Positions 35,596 to 44,736 are shown, counted from the stretch's first letter. The stretch is DNA of 64,000 bases from an uncultured Altererythrobacter sp. (GCA_913055875.1 CAJXJY010000012.1:39779-103778); one strand, 5' to 3'. Numbers and translations are program-made. The notes: generated by a model from the letters alone, not told the origin.

Positions 35596-36327
35596 TTAGT
35601 CTTCGTGCCGCGCGCCAGAGGCAGACTGGTCCCGAGCGCCCGTGTGACGCTCCCAAAGGTCCGGCCTGCGTGACCGTGTGTCGTCTTCGCTGCGTTGCTT
35701 GCGCCACGCCGCGATCTTCGCATGATCCCCCGATCGCAGCACTTCAGGGATCGTGCGCCCTTCCCATTCCTGAGGTCGGGTAAACTGCGGGTATTCGAGC
35801 AATCCGTTCTCGAACGATTCCTCGGTTCCGCTGTCGGGCGCGCCCATTACTCCGGGAAGCAGGCGAATGCAAGCGTCGAGTATCGCCAGAGCGGCGGGCT
35901 CGCCGCCCGACAGCACGATGTCTCCGAGCGAGACCTCCTCGACCGCGCGGCCGTCGAAGATGCGCTCGTCGAAACCCTCGAACCGGCCGCACAGGATGGT
36001 GACCCCCGGCCCCGCCGCCAACTCGCGAATCCGCGCCTGCGTCATCGGGCGCCCGCGCGGAGTCATTGCCAGCACCGGCGACTTGGGCGAAAGCTGGCGC
36101 GCATGGTCGATCGCCGCGGCGAGCACGTCCGCCCGGAGCACCATCCCCGCTCCGCCACCTGCGGGCGTATCGTCGACCGTGCGGTGCTTGTCGGTGGCGA
36201 AATCGCGAATCTGCACGGTGTCGAGCGACCAGCGCTGCTCCTCCAGCGCACGCCCCGCGAGCGACAGCCGCAGCGGGCCGGGAAACATCTCGGGATAGAG
36301 CGTCAGGATGGTGGCGGCGAATGTCAT
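35596..36327 (-). CDS. trmD: tRNA (guanine-N1-)-methyltransferase (m1G37)
   Basis: A 243-residue TrmD, a trefoil-knot SPOUT methyltransferase that modifies G37 next to the anticodon and keeps the reading frame. Recognised blocks: [72 protein letters not shown], and the C-terminal [24 protein letters not shown]. Start uncertain: ATG 36327 is used; in-frame GTG 36333 and TTG 36339 are possible, and none has a strong RBS. Its usual upstream partner rimM lies 3.2 kb away. Confidence 0.95.
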   Translation of the reverse strand: MTFAATILTLYPEMFPGPLRLSLAGRALEEQRWSLDTVQIRDFATDKHRTVDDTPAGGGAGMVLRADVLAAAIDHARQLSPKSPVLAMTPRGRPMTQARIRELAAGPGVTILCGRFEGFDERIFDGRAVEEVSLGDIVLSGGEPAALAILDACIRLLPGVMGAPDSGTEESFENGLLEYPQFTRPQEWEGRTIPEVLRSGDHAKIAAWRKQRSEDDTRSRRPDLWERHTGARDQSASGARHED

Positions 36328-36385
36328 TGACACGCTCAAAGGTCAGAGTTAACCCAAAAAAAACTCGAAAAACTCGGAGGCTAGA

Positions 36386-36835
36386 GTGAGGGACATTCAG
36401 ATCAGCATCGAGACCTTTGCTGAGATTTGGAAGCAGCGAATGGATGGGGAGTCCTCTGAGGATGATATCCTAAGGCGCGTGCTAGGTCTCAGCAACGAAT
36501 CGGGCGAGGATGAGAACATTCCAAAACTCCTGATGGACGATGACGGAGCAATGCTCATGACACAGGAACTTCCGCCGAGCAAAAAATGGTCAGAGCTACT
36601 CGTCTGGACCTTGGAACGCCTCGGCGGTCGGGCCCACCTCTCTGACATATACAAGGTATCGCGCATGGGTAGAAAATCACTCGGTTTCCAGACCACGTTA
36701 CGTCACGACGATTCCGCACGGGAATGTCTGGAATCGCACTGTTCGGAGTCGAAGAAATACCGAGGTAAGGAAGATTTATTCTGTATGCCCCTTGGAAAAG
36801 GAGCGGGGATCTGGGCACTTCGTACACACGCTTGA
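36386..36835 (+). CDS. Atypical low-GC protein with winged-helix-like C-terminal domain
   Basis: A 149-residue protein with a composition clearly less GC-rich than its neighbours. Residues 6-36 (ETFAEIWKQRMDGESSEDDILRRVLGL) resemble the short N-terminal ribbon-helix-like segment seen in restriction-associated and SeqA-type DNA-binding proteins. Residues 70-146 (WTLERLGGRAHLSDIYK, then FQTTLRHDDSARECL, LFCMPLGKGAGIWALR) resemble HARE-type or restriction-linked winged helices. A DNA-binding or defence-related role is my inference. The GTG at 36386 has CGGAGG 5 bases upstream. It is inserted, on the opposite strand, just upstream of trmD. Confidence 0.65.
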   Translation: MRDIQISIETFAEIWKQRMDGESSEDDILRRVLGLSNESGEDENIPKLLMDDDGAMLMTQELPPSKKWSELLVWTLERLGGRAHLSDIYKVSRMGRKSLGFQTTLRHDDSARECLESHCSESKKYRGKEDLFCMPLGKGAGIWALRTHA

Positions 36836-36926
36836 GCCTATCGCACATCATCCGCATGCCGTGTGTTCGTTCGCCCCGCTCAGACTGCGTTCAAGCGCGT
36901 CGCACCCCGAGGAGTAGGCGTGTGTC

Positions 36927-37850
36927 ATGACGGAGGAGACCCTAGACGACTGCATAATCATCGGCGCGGGGCCGGCGGGGCTTACTGCCGCCATCTATCT
37001 CGCGCGCTATTACCTCAAGATCCGCCTGTTCGATTGCGGCACCAGCCGGGCGAGCTGGATTCCGACCAGCCACAATCATGCGGGCTTCCCCGACGGTATC
37101 AATGGCGAGGAACTGCTCGAGCGGATGCGCGAGCAGGCGGTGCAATTCGGCGCGCGGCGCGAGCCGCGGCGGGTGAGCGATCTAGCCCGGGACGGGGACT
37201 GCTTCATCGTGACCTGCGACGACCGAACCTACCGCGCGCGTTCGGTGCTGCTCGCCACGGGCGTCGTCAACAACCGCCCCGAGGGGATCGACGAGCAGCT
37301 CCACGCAGAGGCGCTTTCGCGCGGCCTGCTGCGCTATTGCCCGGTCTGCGACGGCTACGAGGTCACCGACAAGCGCGTCGCGGTGATCGGCACCGCGCGC
37401 CACGGCACCGACGAGGTGCTGTTCCTGCGCGGCTATACCGCCGACCTGACGCTGGTCTCGCCCGAGGGCGATCACGATCTCGACGACGCATGCAGTAGCG
37501 AGCTCGACGATGCGGGCATCGAGCGCGTCGCCGGACCGTGCGGCGGCTTCGCTATCGAGGGCCGCCGGATTGCCTTCGACACCGCTCAGGGGCGGATGGC
37601 GTTCGACAGCGTCTACCCCGCGCTGGGCTCGCGCATCCGCTCGGGCCTCGCCGTGGGCGTCGGCGCCGAAGTGACCGAAGAGGGCTGCATCGTCGTCGAC
37701 GACCACCTCGAAACCACCGTCCCCGGCCTGTTCGCGGCGGGCGACGTGGTGGTCGGGCTCGACCAGATCAGCCACGCGATGGGTCAGGCGGGCGTCGCCG
37801 CAACGACGATCCGCAACCATCTGGCGAAGGAAAGACCGCTGCGGCGCTAG
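36927..37850 (+). CDS. Thioredoxin-reductase-like NAD(P)/FAD oxidoreductase
   Basis: A 307-residue flavoprotein of the thioredoxin reductase fold: FAD motif [18 protein letters not shown], redox Cys pair in [10 protein letters not shown], and the FAD-binding end [30 protein letters not shown]. The NAD(P) motif reads [12 protein letters not shown] instead of the normal GGGDSA-type, so nucleotide use may differ. It could be a thioredoxin reductase paralogue or a related flavin reductase. There is no thioredoxin gene beside it. The stop overlaps the convergent SRPBCC gene by 4 bp. Confidence 0.83.
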   Translation: MTEETLDDCIIIGAGPAGLTAAIYLARYYLKIRLFDCGTSRASWIPTSHNHAGFPDGINGEELLERMREQAVQFGARREPRRVSDLARDGDCFIVTCDDRTYRARSVLLATGVVNNRPEGIDEQLHAEALSRGLLRYCPVCDGYEVTDKRVAVIGTARHGTDEVLFLRGYTADLTLVSPEGDHDLDDACSSELDDAGIERVAGPCGGFAIEGRRIAFDTAQGRMAFDSVYPALGSRIRSGLAVGVGAEVTEEGCIVVDDHLETTVPGLFAAGDVVVGLDQISHAMGQAGVAATTIRNHLAKERPLRR

Positions 37851-38338
37851 GCGAGGAACGCGTCGAGCTTGTCGAAGCTGCCACCCCAGCCCTGCTTCAT
37901 GCCCGCCATCTGCCTGACGAACTCCGCCAGCGCTTTCTCGCTGTATTCGATCGGCGTCCAGCGCAGCGTAATCTCGGTCTCGCCGTCCTTCGCTGCGAAA
38001 TCGACCGTCGTCAGCAGCGTCAACGGCCACGCGTCGAAGAACGGCGGCATGATCTTGTTGCCCTGCTCGTCGCAGAAGCTCTGCTCCCATGCGATGCGCG
38101 AATGCGGCGCGATCTCGCGCCACAATGCCAGCGTGTACATCTCCGGCATCTGCTCGGACGTGCTGCGCGAAATGGTGCTGTGCCCCTCGGCCATCTCGCC
38201 CTCGACGATCTCGACCTTCGCGCCCGGCGGGCCCGACCACTGCACCATTTGCTCCGGCTCGGCCCAGGCGGCGAAGACGCGCTCGATCGGCGCCGCTAAG
38301 CGCCGGGTGATGATGAATTCGGGCACGTTCTCACTCAT
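37847..38338 (-). CDS. SRPBCC (AHSA1/ATPase-activator-like) domain protein
   Basis: A 163-residue START-like protein: [36 protein letters not shown] at the start, [18 protein letters not shown], then [11 protein letters not shown] and [16 protein letters not shown]. These match the AHSA1-type SRPBCC proteins that commonly sit beside an ArsR regulator. Start chosen: ATG 38338, overlapping the ArsR gene by 8 bp. The ligand is unknown. Confidence 0.85.
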   Translation of the reverse strand: MSENVPEFIITRRLAAPIERVFAAWAEPEQMVQWSGPPGAKVEIVEGEMAEGHSTISRSTSEQMPEMYTLALWREIAPHSRIAWEQSFCDEQGNKIMPPFFDAWPLTLLTTVDFAAKDGETEITLRWTPIEYSEKALAEFVRQMAGMKQGWGGSFDKLDAFLA

Positions 38339-38672
38339 TCGGGTTTCCCTCCGCTTCGCCGGATCGTTCGAGATAGGCCGCAAGCCGGTCGAACCGGTCG
38401 GGCCAGTAGGATGCCATTTGCTCGATGAACGCGCGCGCGCCGTCGATCCCCTGCGGGCTGAGCCGCCGCGGGCGCGAGCGGCCCTGCTGCGCCGTCTCGA
38501 CCAGCCCGGCACGTTCGAGAACTTTCAGATGCTTCGAAATCGCCGGCTGGCTCATCGCGAAGGGCTGCGCCAGTTCGGTGACGCTCGCCTCGCCCTCGGC
38601 GAGCCGCGTCAGGATTGCGCGCCGGGTCGGATCGGCCAGCGCCGCAAAAGCGAGATCGAGCGAATCACTCAT
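38331..38672 (-). CDS. ArsR-family transcriptional regulator
   Basis: A 113-residue winged-helix regulator: LAFAALADPTRRAILTRLAEGEASVTELAQPFAMSQPAISKHLKVLERAGLV is the full ArsR helix-turn-helix region. No metal-binding Cys cluster is visible, so it is unlikely to be a metal sensor. It is paired with the SRPBCC gene, a common two-gene module, and probably controls it. Family: the SRPBCC-linked ArsR group. Confidence 0.88.
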   Translation of the reverse strand: MSDSLDLAFAALADPTRRAILTRLAEGEASVTELAQPFAMSQPAISKHLKVLERAGLVETAQQGRSRPRRLSPQGIDGARAFIEQMASYWPDRFDRLAAYLERSGEAEGNPNE

Positions 38673-38732
38673 AACCGCTCATTTATATAACTGAACGGCT
38701 ATGTAAAGCCTGATGTGGTCAGCGCGCGTCCG

Positions 38733-39461
38733 TCAGGCGCATTTGACGAACACCACGCCGTCGCCCGCGATCGGATGGCCGCCGACGCTGATCGGATCGT
38801 ATGCGGCATCGGTTGCCGGGCGCAGCACCGCCAGGCCGTCCGGACCGCGGCTTTCGAGCGGCATGTCGGGCAGCGGCTCGTCCCAGTCGACTCGCGGATA
38901 GTCTCCGAGCACCACCCGGCCCGTTTCGGGCGTTCCGTTTACGCTCGTTTCGATCACGAGCGCGCCCGGACTCCTGCTGATCTGGAAGTCCGGCCTGGCG
39001 CAATCGGCATCGACGCCCTTGGCGGTCCAGTTGCCGGTGACGTAGCTTTCGCTCAGCCTGATCCCGCCCGCGCGCGCAGGATCGCGGTCGCGCGCGGGCG
39101 GCTGCCTGGCCTCGATCCGTTGCGGCACGAGCGTACCGCGTCCCTGCTGGCAGAAGCTCGCATCGGCCTCTTCGCCGGTGAGTTCGACATAGTCGCCGGG
39201 GCCGAAATCTGCCTCGCCGGCGTTGAACGACCACACATCGCCATCGGGGGTGCGCAGGATCAGGCATTCTACGCCCTGCTTGACGCGGCCTTCGACGGTC
39301 ACCAGCGCAGGCGAGCCCGCTGGGCGTGTGCCGGCGGCGGAATCGCCGCCCTGCTGCAGTTCGGATGCGGGGTCGGTATCGGACGCTTCGTCGGCCGCCA
39401 TGCACCCCGCAAGGGCGAGAGCGGCGACGGCAGGCGGAAGGTACGTGAATATATGTGTCAT
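38733..39461 (-). CDS. Lipoprotein, unknown function (possibly DUF5818-like)
   Basis: A 242-residue lipoprotein: MTHIFTYLPPAVAALALAGC with lipobox LAGC. The mature part includes ALVTVEGRVKQGVECLILRTPDGDVWSFN, reminiscent of the DUF5818 fold, and ends in KCA. Start chosen: ATG 39461; the upstream frame overlaps the rimM region and lacks signal character. It lies between rimM and the ArsR pair, on the same strand as rimM (38-bp gap). Confidence 0.65.
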   Translation of the reverse strand: MTHIFTYLPPAVAALALAGCMAADEASDTDPASELQQGGDSAAGTRPAGSPALVTVEGRVKQGVECLILRTPDGDVWSFNAGEADFGPGDYVELTGEEADASFCQQGRGTLVPQRIEARQPPARDRDPARAGGIRLSESYVTGNWTAKGVDADCARPDFQISRSPGALVIETSVNGTPETGRVVLGDYPRVDWDEPLPDMPLESRGPDGLAVLRPATDAAYDPISVGGHPIAGDGVVFVKCA

Positions 39462-39499
39462 GCGAGTCCAGCGGACCGCATCGGCGATCGTTCCGCGGG

Positions 39500-39985
39500 C
39501 TATTCGAGGAAATCCGCAGCAATCGTCAGCCGTTCGCCATCCCATTCGGGCACCGCCTGCGCGGTCAACGGGACCATGAAGCGCTTGCCGTTGGGCTTTT
39601 CGATCTCGACGATATCGGTGGCGCCGTAATTCTCCACCGCGCAGACGCGTCCGACACCCTCGCCGGCGTCGGTCACCACCGGCAGGTCGAGCAGGTCGGC
39701 GTGATAGAATTCGTCCTCGGGCAGTTCCGGGAGCGCCGCGCGCGGGACGGTCAGCGCAGTGCCGCGCAGCGCCTCGGCGGCGGTGCGGTCGGAGATTTCG
39801 GCGAAGCGCGCGATCGCGCCGCCCTTGTTGTCGCTGCGAAGCTTGGCGAGCGTCAGGGCCCCCTGGTTGAAGCTCTCGTAGCGCCGCAGCGCCTCCAGCC
39901 CCTCGCCGAGCAGCTTCAGCCGGACCTCGCCCGCCACCCCATGTGCGCCGGTCACGGCCGCAAGGGTGACGGGCTTGTCGGTCAT
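39500..39985 (-). CDS. rimM: Ribosome maturation factor RimM
   Basis: A 161-residue RimM. It has the N-terminal PRC-barrel-associated domain (VTGAHGVAGEVRLKLLGE) and the PRC barrel (DEFYHADLLDLPVVTDAGEGVGRV, VENYGATDIVEIEKPNGKRFMVPL). It helps 30S assembly around S19 and the 16S head. It lies 9 bp after rpsP, as in the standard operon, but trmD does not follow directly. Confidence 0.94.
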   Translation of the reverse strand: MTDKPVTLAAVTGAHGVAGEVRLKLLGEGLEALRRYESFNQGALTLAKLRSDNKGGAIARFAEISDRTAAEALRGTALTVPRAALPELPEDEFYHADLLDLPVVTDAGEGVGRVCAVENYGATDIVEIEKPNGKRFMVPLTAQAVPEWDGERLTIAADFLE

Positions 39986-39994
39986 CGCCGGAGC

Positions 39995-40603
39995 TTACTC
40001 GGCCTTCTCGTCGTCGGCTTTCGCCTCGTCCTTGCCGGCGGTGTCGTCGGCCTGCTCGTTGGCGGGGCCGCCTTCGGCCTGTTCCTCGGCCATCGCGGTC
40101 TTGTCCTCGTCGGTCGCGTCGGCCGGGGTTTCCTCCTCGACCGCGTCGGCCACCGCTTCGGCAGTGTTTTCGGTCTTGACCGAACCGGTCGCTTCGTTCT
40201 CGGTTTCCTCGGCGTGAGCTTCCTCGGCCGGTGCCTCGGCGGCTTCCTTGGCCAGTTCCTCGGCCTCGGCGGCCTTGGCGGCCTTCTCCTCGGCGCGTTC
40301 CCTGGCCTTTTCGCCCGGCTCGGCCTTCTGCGGGTTGTTCTTCGCCGTGCGCTCGCGGATACCCGCGGCGTCGAGGAAGCGGGCGACGCGGTCACTCGGC
40401 TGCGCGCCGACGCCGAGCCAGTAGCGCGCGCGATCCTCGTCGAGCTTCACGCGGTTCTCGTCGTCCTTGGCGAGCAGCGGGTTGTAGATGCCGATCTGCT
40501 CGAGATAGCGGCCGTCGCGCGCCTTGCGGCTGTCCGCGGCGACGATGCGGTAATAGGGACGCTTTTTCGCGCCACCGCGCGAGAGACGGAGTGCAATTGC
40601 CAT
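39995..40603 (-). CDS. rpsP: 30S ribosomal protein S16 with long acidic C-terminal extension
   Basis: A 202-residue S16. The first 80 or so residues are standard ([44 protein letters not shown]). The rest is a low-complexity Ala/Glu-rich tail ending DDEKAE, making it about twice the usual size. Its last residue is Glu. Extended S16 is known in sphingomonads; the tail's role is not. It follows ffh by 33 bp. Confidence 0.95.
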   Translation of the reverse strand: MAIALRLSRGGAKKRPYYRIVAADSRKARDGRYLEQIGIYNPLLAKDDENRVKLDEDRARYWLGVGAQPSDRVARFLDAAGIRERTAKNNPQKAEPGEKARERAEEKAAKAAEAEELAKEAAEAPAEEAHAEETENEATGSVKTENTAEAVADAVEEETPADATDEDKTAMAEEQAEGGPANEQADDTAGKDEAKADDEKAE

Positions 40604-40636
40604 GTTACTTCACCTTTCCAATCGAAATCACTGAAA

Positions 40637-42130
40637 TCACTTCTTGTTCAACATATCGCGCAGGTCGGGCGGCAGTGTGTCGGGATCGACGCCGGGGCCC
40701 TTGGGGGCACCCTTGCCACCGGGGCCGCCGAGACCGGGCAAGCCGCCCATCGGGCCGGGCCCGCCGGGTCCGCCCATGCCGGGCATCCCGCCGCCGCCCA
40801 GCAGCGCGCCGAGGCCCTTCAAACCGCCCATTTTCCTGATCTGCTTCATCGCGCGGCCCATTTCCTGATGCATCTTGAGCAGCTTGTTGACCGACTGCAC
40901 GTCGGTGCCGCTGCCCGCCGCCACGCGTTTCTTGCGCTTGGCGTTCATCAGGCCGGGGCGCTCGCGTTCCTTGGCCGTCATCGAGCCGATGATCGCGTCC
41001 ATGTGGACCAGCACCTTGTCGTCCATGTCGGCCGCGGCCATCGCCTGCTTGGCCTTCTTCATGCCCGGCAGCATCCCGGCGAGCATGCCGAGCCCGCCCA
41101 TGTTCTGCATCTGCTGCAACTGCATGCGCAGATCGTTGAGGTCGAACTGCCCCTTCGCCATGCGCTTGGCGAGGCGTTCGGCCTCCTCTTCCTTGATCGT
41201 CTCGGCGGCCTTTTCGACCAGCGACACGACGTCGCCCATGCCGAGGATCCGCTCGGCGACGCGGCGCGGATGAAACTGCTGCAGCGCGTCGAGCTTCTCG
41301 CCGGTGCCGGCGAACTTGATCGGCTTGCCGGTGACGTAGCGCATGGAGAGCGCCGCACCGCCGCGAGCGTCGCCGTCCATCCGCGTCAGCACCACGCCGG
41401 TGAGCGGCACCTCGTCGGTGAAGCTCTTGGCGACGTTGACCGCATCCTGACCGGTCAGGCTGTCGACCACCAGCAGCACTTCGGTCGGCGTCGAGACGGA
41501 GGAAATCGCCTTCATCTCCGCCATCAGTGCTTCGTCGACATGGAGCCGGCCCGCGGTATCGAGCAGCAACACGTCGGCGGCCTGCAATTTGGCACTCTCC
41601 ATCGCGCGGCGCGCGATATCGACCGGCTGCTGGCCGGCGACGATCGGCAGGGTCGCAACCTCGACCTGCTCGCCGAGCACCGCGAGCTGTTCCTGCGCGG
41701 CGGGGCGATTGACGTCGAGCGACGCCATCAGCGAACGCTTGCCGTGCTTTTCCCTGAGGAATTTGGCCAGCTTGGCGGTGGTGGTGGTCTTGCCCGAGCC
41801 CTGCAGGCCGACCATCATGATCACCACCGGCGGCTTCGCCTCCAGCGTAAGGCCTTCCGTTTCCTCGCCGCCGAGCATGTCGACCAGCTCGTCATTGACG
41901 ATCTTGACGACCTGCTGGCCCGGGGTGACCGATTTGAGGACCTCGGAGCCGATCGCCTTCTCGGTCACCGCATCGATGAAGCGGCGCACCACGGGCAGCG
42001 CGACATCGGCTTCGAGCAACGCGATCCGCACCTCGCGCATCGCGTCGCGCACATCCTGCTCGCTGAGCGCGCCGCGCCCGCGCAGGCGGTCGAACACATT
42101 GCCGAGCCGATCGGACAGGTTGTCGAACAT
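40637..42130 (-). CDS. ffh: Signal recognition particle protein Ffh
   Basis: A 497-residue SRP GTPase. N domain (residues 1-90), then the G domain with MMVGLQGSGKTTTTAKLA, DVNRPAAQEQL, DTAGRLHVDEAL and DGDARGGAALSM, and the Met-rich M domain (about 300-440) with RMAKGQFDLNDLRMQLQQMQNMGG. It ends with a Gly/Pro-rich tail. It targets membrane proteins to the translocon. Start chosen: ATG 42130 (MFDNLSDRLG); a longer open frame adds 24 residues without family similarity. tRNA-Ala lies upstream. Confidence 0.96.
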   Translation of the reverse strand: MFDNLSDRLGNVFDRLRGRGALSEQDVRDAMREVRIALLEADVALPVVRRFIDAVTEKAIGSEVLKSVTPGQQVVKIVNDELVDMLGGEETEGLTLEAKPPVVIMMVGLQGSGKTTTTAKLAKFLREKHGKRSLMASLDVNRPAAQEQLAVLGEQVEVATLPIVAGQQPVDIARRAMESAKLQAADVLLLDTAGRLHVDEALMAEMKAISSVSTPTEVLLVVDSLTGQDAVNVAKSFTDEVPLTGVVLTRMDGDARGGAALSMRYVTGKPIKFAGTGEKLDALQQFHPRRVAERILGMGDVVSLVEKAAETIKEEEAERLAKRMAKGQFDLNDLRMQLQQMQNMGGLGMLAGMLPGMKKAKQAMAAADMDDKVLVHMDAIIGSMTAKERERPGLMNAKRKKRVAAGSGTDVQSVNKLLKMHQEMGRAMKQIRKMGGLKGLGALLGGGGMPGMGGPGGPGPMGGLPGLGGPGGKGAPKGPGVDPDTLPPDLRDMLNKK

Positions 42131-42307
42131 CGCCACCTCAACTACTTTCGGACCGAAGACGATCCGATTTTTCTGGTCGTTTCCCGAACCGAAAAAGCGC
42201 AAGCGACTTTTTCTGGGAAACTCCCGTAAACGCGAAAAACGCCGGCGGACGAAACCTCGTCGGCCAGCGTGCGAATTCCATCGAGGAAATCCGACTTTTT
42301 CAGTGAC

Positions 42308-42383
42308 TGGTGGAGCCTAGCGGGATCGAACCGCTGACCTCAACACTGCCAGTGTTGCGCTCTCCCAGCTGAGCTAAGGCCCC
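42308..42383 (-). tRNA. tRNA-Ala (GGC)
   Basis: On the minus strand the acceptor arms are GGGGCCT (from 42383) and AGGCTCC, with a G-T pair. The D arm is GCTC...GAGC, and the anticodon loop CTGGCAG has anticodon GGC. The T arm contains TTCGATC. The discriminator base is A, and CCA is encoded (42308-42310). All arms fold without mismatch beyond the one wobble. Confidence 0.95.
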
Positions 42384-42729
42384 GTTCCAGTCATGTCGCG
42401 GACTTTCCGAAAGCCCGCAGGACGCGCCCTTTATGAGGGCGCTTCCCGGTTTGCAAGAGTCTTTTGTTTCGCCTCAGGCGCCGGCGGGCCCGTCCGGGCC
42501 CTTAGGCTTTCCTCGCTCCCTGCGGTCGCTGCGGGCGGCCGGGCGGCCTTGCGGCCCCTGCGGGTCCGTGCTCCGCCGCCAAGCCAGCTGGCCTGGTCCA
42601 GGTTCCTGGTGCCAGACCACAGCCGCGCCGCGACCAGCGGCGCCAAAGGGCGACCGCCCGCCCGCAGGTGCCCGTAGCGAAGCGAAGGAATAACACCGAG
42701 GACGCTCGCGCGGAGGCGCGAGCGGAAAA
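42384..42729. other. 346-bp gap without a credible gene
   Basis: Very GC-rich and full of short inverted repeats, such as GGGCCC around GTCC at 42486-42501 and CGCTCGCG/CGCGAGCG at 42703-42724. Open frames on both strands here are low-complexity and do not agree in codon use. The latter hairpin lies just after the stop of the minus-strand TIGR02300 gene and could affect its transcript end. Otherwise I see nothing functional. Confidence 0.5.
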
Positions 42730-43056
42730 CTAGGAATCATCTCCGTCGTCGTCGCCCTTGCCCTTCGACACGGCGAGGTCCTCGCTGTCGTCGCCGAGGT
42801 CGACATCGGCGTCGGGACGGTTCTCGTCCTCGTCGACATCTTCCAGATCGTCGTCGGCGAGATCCGAATCCGAATCCTCGTCCTTCTTCTTGTCGTCCTC
42901 GTCGAACGGGATCGGCTGCTTGGGCTTCAATACCGGCTCGGGATACCATTCCTCGCCGCATTCGATACATTCGACCGGGTCGTCCTTGCCGAGGTCGTAG
43001 AAGCGGGTGCCGCATTTGGGGCAGGAACGCTTGGTTCCCCATTCTGGCTTGGCCAT
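42730..43056 (-). CDS. TIGR02300-family small zinc-ribbon protein
   Basis: A 108-residue protein of the TIGR02300 family, found throughout alphaproteobacteria near aroA. It has a zinc ribbon (RSCPKCGTRFYDLGKDDPVECIECG) and a highly acidic Asp/Glu/Lys tail. The function is unknown. It is divergent to aroA (137-bp gap), as in many relatives. Confidence 0.88.
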   Translation of the reverse strand: MAKPEWGTKRSCPKCGTRFYDLGKDDPVECIECGEEWYPEPVLKPKQPIPFDEDDKKKDEDSDSDLADDDLEDVDEDENRPDADVDLGDDSEDLAVSKGKGDDDGDDS

Positions 43057-43193
43057 CGTAAATCCTTAAGTGCCGCCCGCCGCTTTTCCGACGGGCCGAA
43101 ATCCGTATCTGCTTGATGGGTGCTCAATCGCCCTCAATCAAGAGCGCGGCGCGCCTTGCCATAGGGTTGTGCCGCTGTCAAAAGCCGCGTCGC

Positions 43194-44516
43194 GTGACCA
43201 GCCCACCCGTCCCCCGCCGTTTCCTGCCCCAAGGCCCGCTCACGGGCCGCATCCGCGTACCCGGCGACAAGTCGATCAGCCACCGCGCGCTGATGCTCGG
43301 CGCGCTGACGGTGGGCGAAACGCGGGTGACCGGCCTGCTCGAAGGCGAGGACGTGCTGGCGACCGCTGCCGCAATGCGCGCCATGGGCGCGAGCGTCGAG
43401 CGCGAATCCGACGGCACATGGTCCATTCACGGCGTCGGCGTGGGGGGGCTGCTCCAGCCTCGGCAAGCGGTCGACATGGGCAATTCGGGCACTTCGACGC
43501 GGCTGCTGATGGGCGTCGTGGCGAGCCACGGCATCACCGCCACTTTTACCGGCGATGCGAGCCTGTCGCAGCGCCCGATGGGCCGGGTGATCGAGCCGCT
43601 CTCGCGGATGGGTGCGTGCTTCGAAGCGGGCCCGGGCGGCACGCTGCCGCTGACGATGCGTGGCTGCCTGCCCGCGGTGCCGATCGAGTACCGCCTCCCG
43701 GTCGCCAGCGCGCAGGTGAAGAGCGCGGTGCTGCTGGCCGGGCTCAATACGCCCGGGGTCACCACGGTTATCGAGCCGGTCCCGACCCGCGACCACTCCG
43801 AACGCATGCTGCGCGGGTTCGGTGCAGATATCGAGGTCAAGGAGACCGGCGGCGAGCGCGTGATCCGCGTCCGCGGCGGGGCCGATCTCGCGCCGCAGAC
43901 CATCGACGTCCCCGGCGATCCCTCCTCCGCCGCGTTCTTCGTCACTGCCGCCACGCTGGTCGAGGGCAGCGACCTCAAGATCGAAAATGTCGGGCTCAAC
44001 CCGACCCGCGCGGGGTTGGTTACGATGCTGCGGCAGATGGGCGCGGATATCGAGGCGCTGGACGCACGCGAAGTCGGCGGCGAGCCGGTCGCCGATCTGC
44101 GCGTGCGCCACGCGCCGCTGACCGGGATCGAAGTCGACCCTTCCCTCGCCCCGTCGATGATCGACGAATTCCCCGTGCTGTTCGTCGCCGCGGCGCTGGC
44201 GCAGGGCACCACGCGCACTAGCGGCCTCGAGGAACTGCGCGTGAAGGAGAGCGACCGTCTCGCCGCGATGGCCGCCGCGCTGACCGCTGCGGGGGCACGG
44301 GTCGAGGAATCTGAGGACGGTCTCGTTATCGCAGGCACCGGCGGCGAGCCGCTGCCCGGAGGCGGCCCGGTCGCGACCCATCTCGACCACCGTATCGCGA
44401 TGAGCATGGCGGTAGCGGGGCTGGTCTCGACGGATGGTGTGGAAATAGACGATACACGACCGATCGCGACGAGTTTTCCGGATTTTATGGCACTGCTCGA
44501 ACAGGCCGGCCAATGA
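43194..44516 (+). CDS. aroA: 3-phosphoshikimate 1-carboxyvinyltransferase (EPSP synthase), class II-like
   Basis: A 440-residue EPSP synthase, the sixth step of the shikimate pathway and the target of glyphosate. It has [32 protein letters not shown] (a class II-type motif), [29 protein letters not shown] and [14 protein letters not shown]. The position equal to E. coli Gly96 is Gly99 here (GNSGTSTR), as in sensitive enzymes. Start chosen: GTG 43194; the upstream frame adds 27 residues that do not match the family start. It leads the aroA-cmk-rpsA block. Confidence 0.95.
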   Translation: MTSPPVPRRFLPQGPLTGRIRVPGDKSISHRALMLGALTVGETRVTGLLEGEDVLATAAAMRAMGASVERESDGTWSIHGVGVGGLLQPRQAVDMGNSGTSTRLLMGVVASHGITATFTGDASLSQRPMGRVIEPLSRMGACFEAGPGGTLPLTMRGCLPAVPIEYRLPVASAQVKSAVLLAGLNTPGVTTVIEPVPTRDHSERMLRGFGADIEVKETGGERVIRVRGGADLAPQTIDVPGDPSSAAFFVTAATLVEGSDLKIENVGLNPTRAGLVTMLRQMGADIEALDAREVGGEPVADLRVRHAPLTGIEVDPSLAPSMIDEFPVLFVAAALAQGTTRTSGLEELRVKESDRLAAMAAALTAAGARVEESEDGLVIAGTGGEPLPGGGPVATHLDHRIAMSMAVAGLVSTDGVEIDDTRPIATSFPDFMALLEQAGQ

Positions 44517-44539
44517 GCTGCTCCGAAACGCTCAAGACA

Positions 44540-44703
44540 CCCCTCTCCCCGTGCGGGGAGAGGATAGCGCAGCTTGCTCCGTCAGGAGCTAGCGGAGCCT
44601 GGAGAGGGGCGTTCGGCGCCGAGACGTGGCAGGCCCCTCTCCAACTACGGCTGGGCTCCTGCGTCGCCAAGCCTCCTTATCCTCTCCCCGCATGGGGAGA
44701 GGG
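44540..44703. repeat. 160-bp nested inverted repeat, copy 2
   Basis: Same order of parts as 25479-25640: a CCTCTCC...GGAGAGG hairpin, the TAGCGCAGCTTGCTCC segment, an inner GGAGAGGGG/CCCCTCTCC pair, and a terminal CCTCTCCCCGCATGGGGAG hairpin. It fills the gap between aroA and the small membrane protein gene. No coding frame. Confidence 0.8.
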
Positions 44704-44736
44704 CTTGGTGTCGGGACGTGTTTGGAGGACGTACCA

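Noticed and set aside
42431..42693. Several overlapping open frames in the gap after tRNA-Ala
   Set aside because: Low-complexity products on both strands, and no RBS or domain.
43194..44516. aroA as an acquired glyphosate-resistance gene
   Set aside because: It sits in the normal aroA-cmk-rpsA block with family-typical composition, and carries Gly at the key position.
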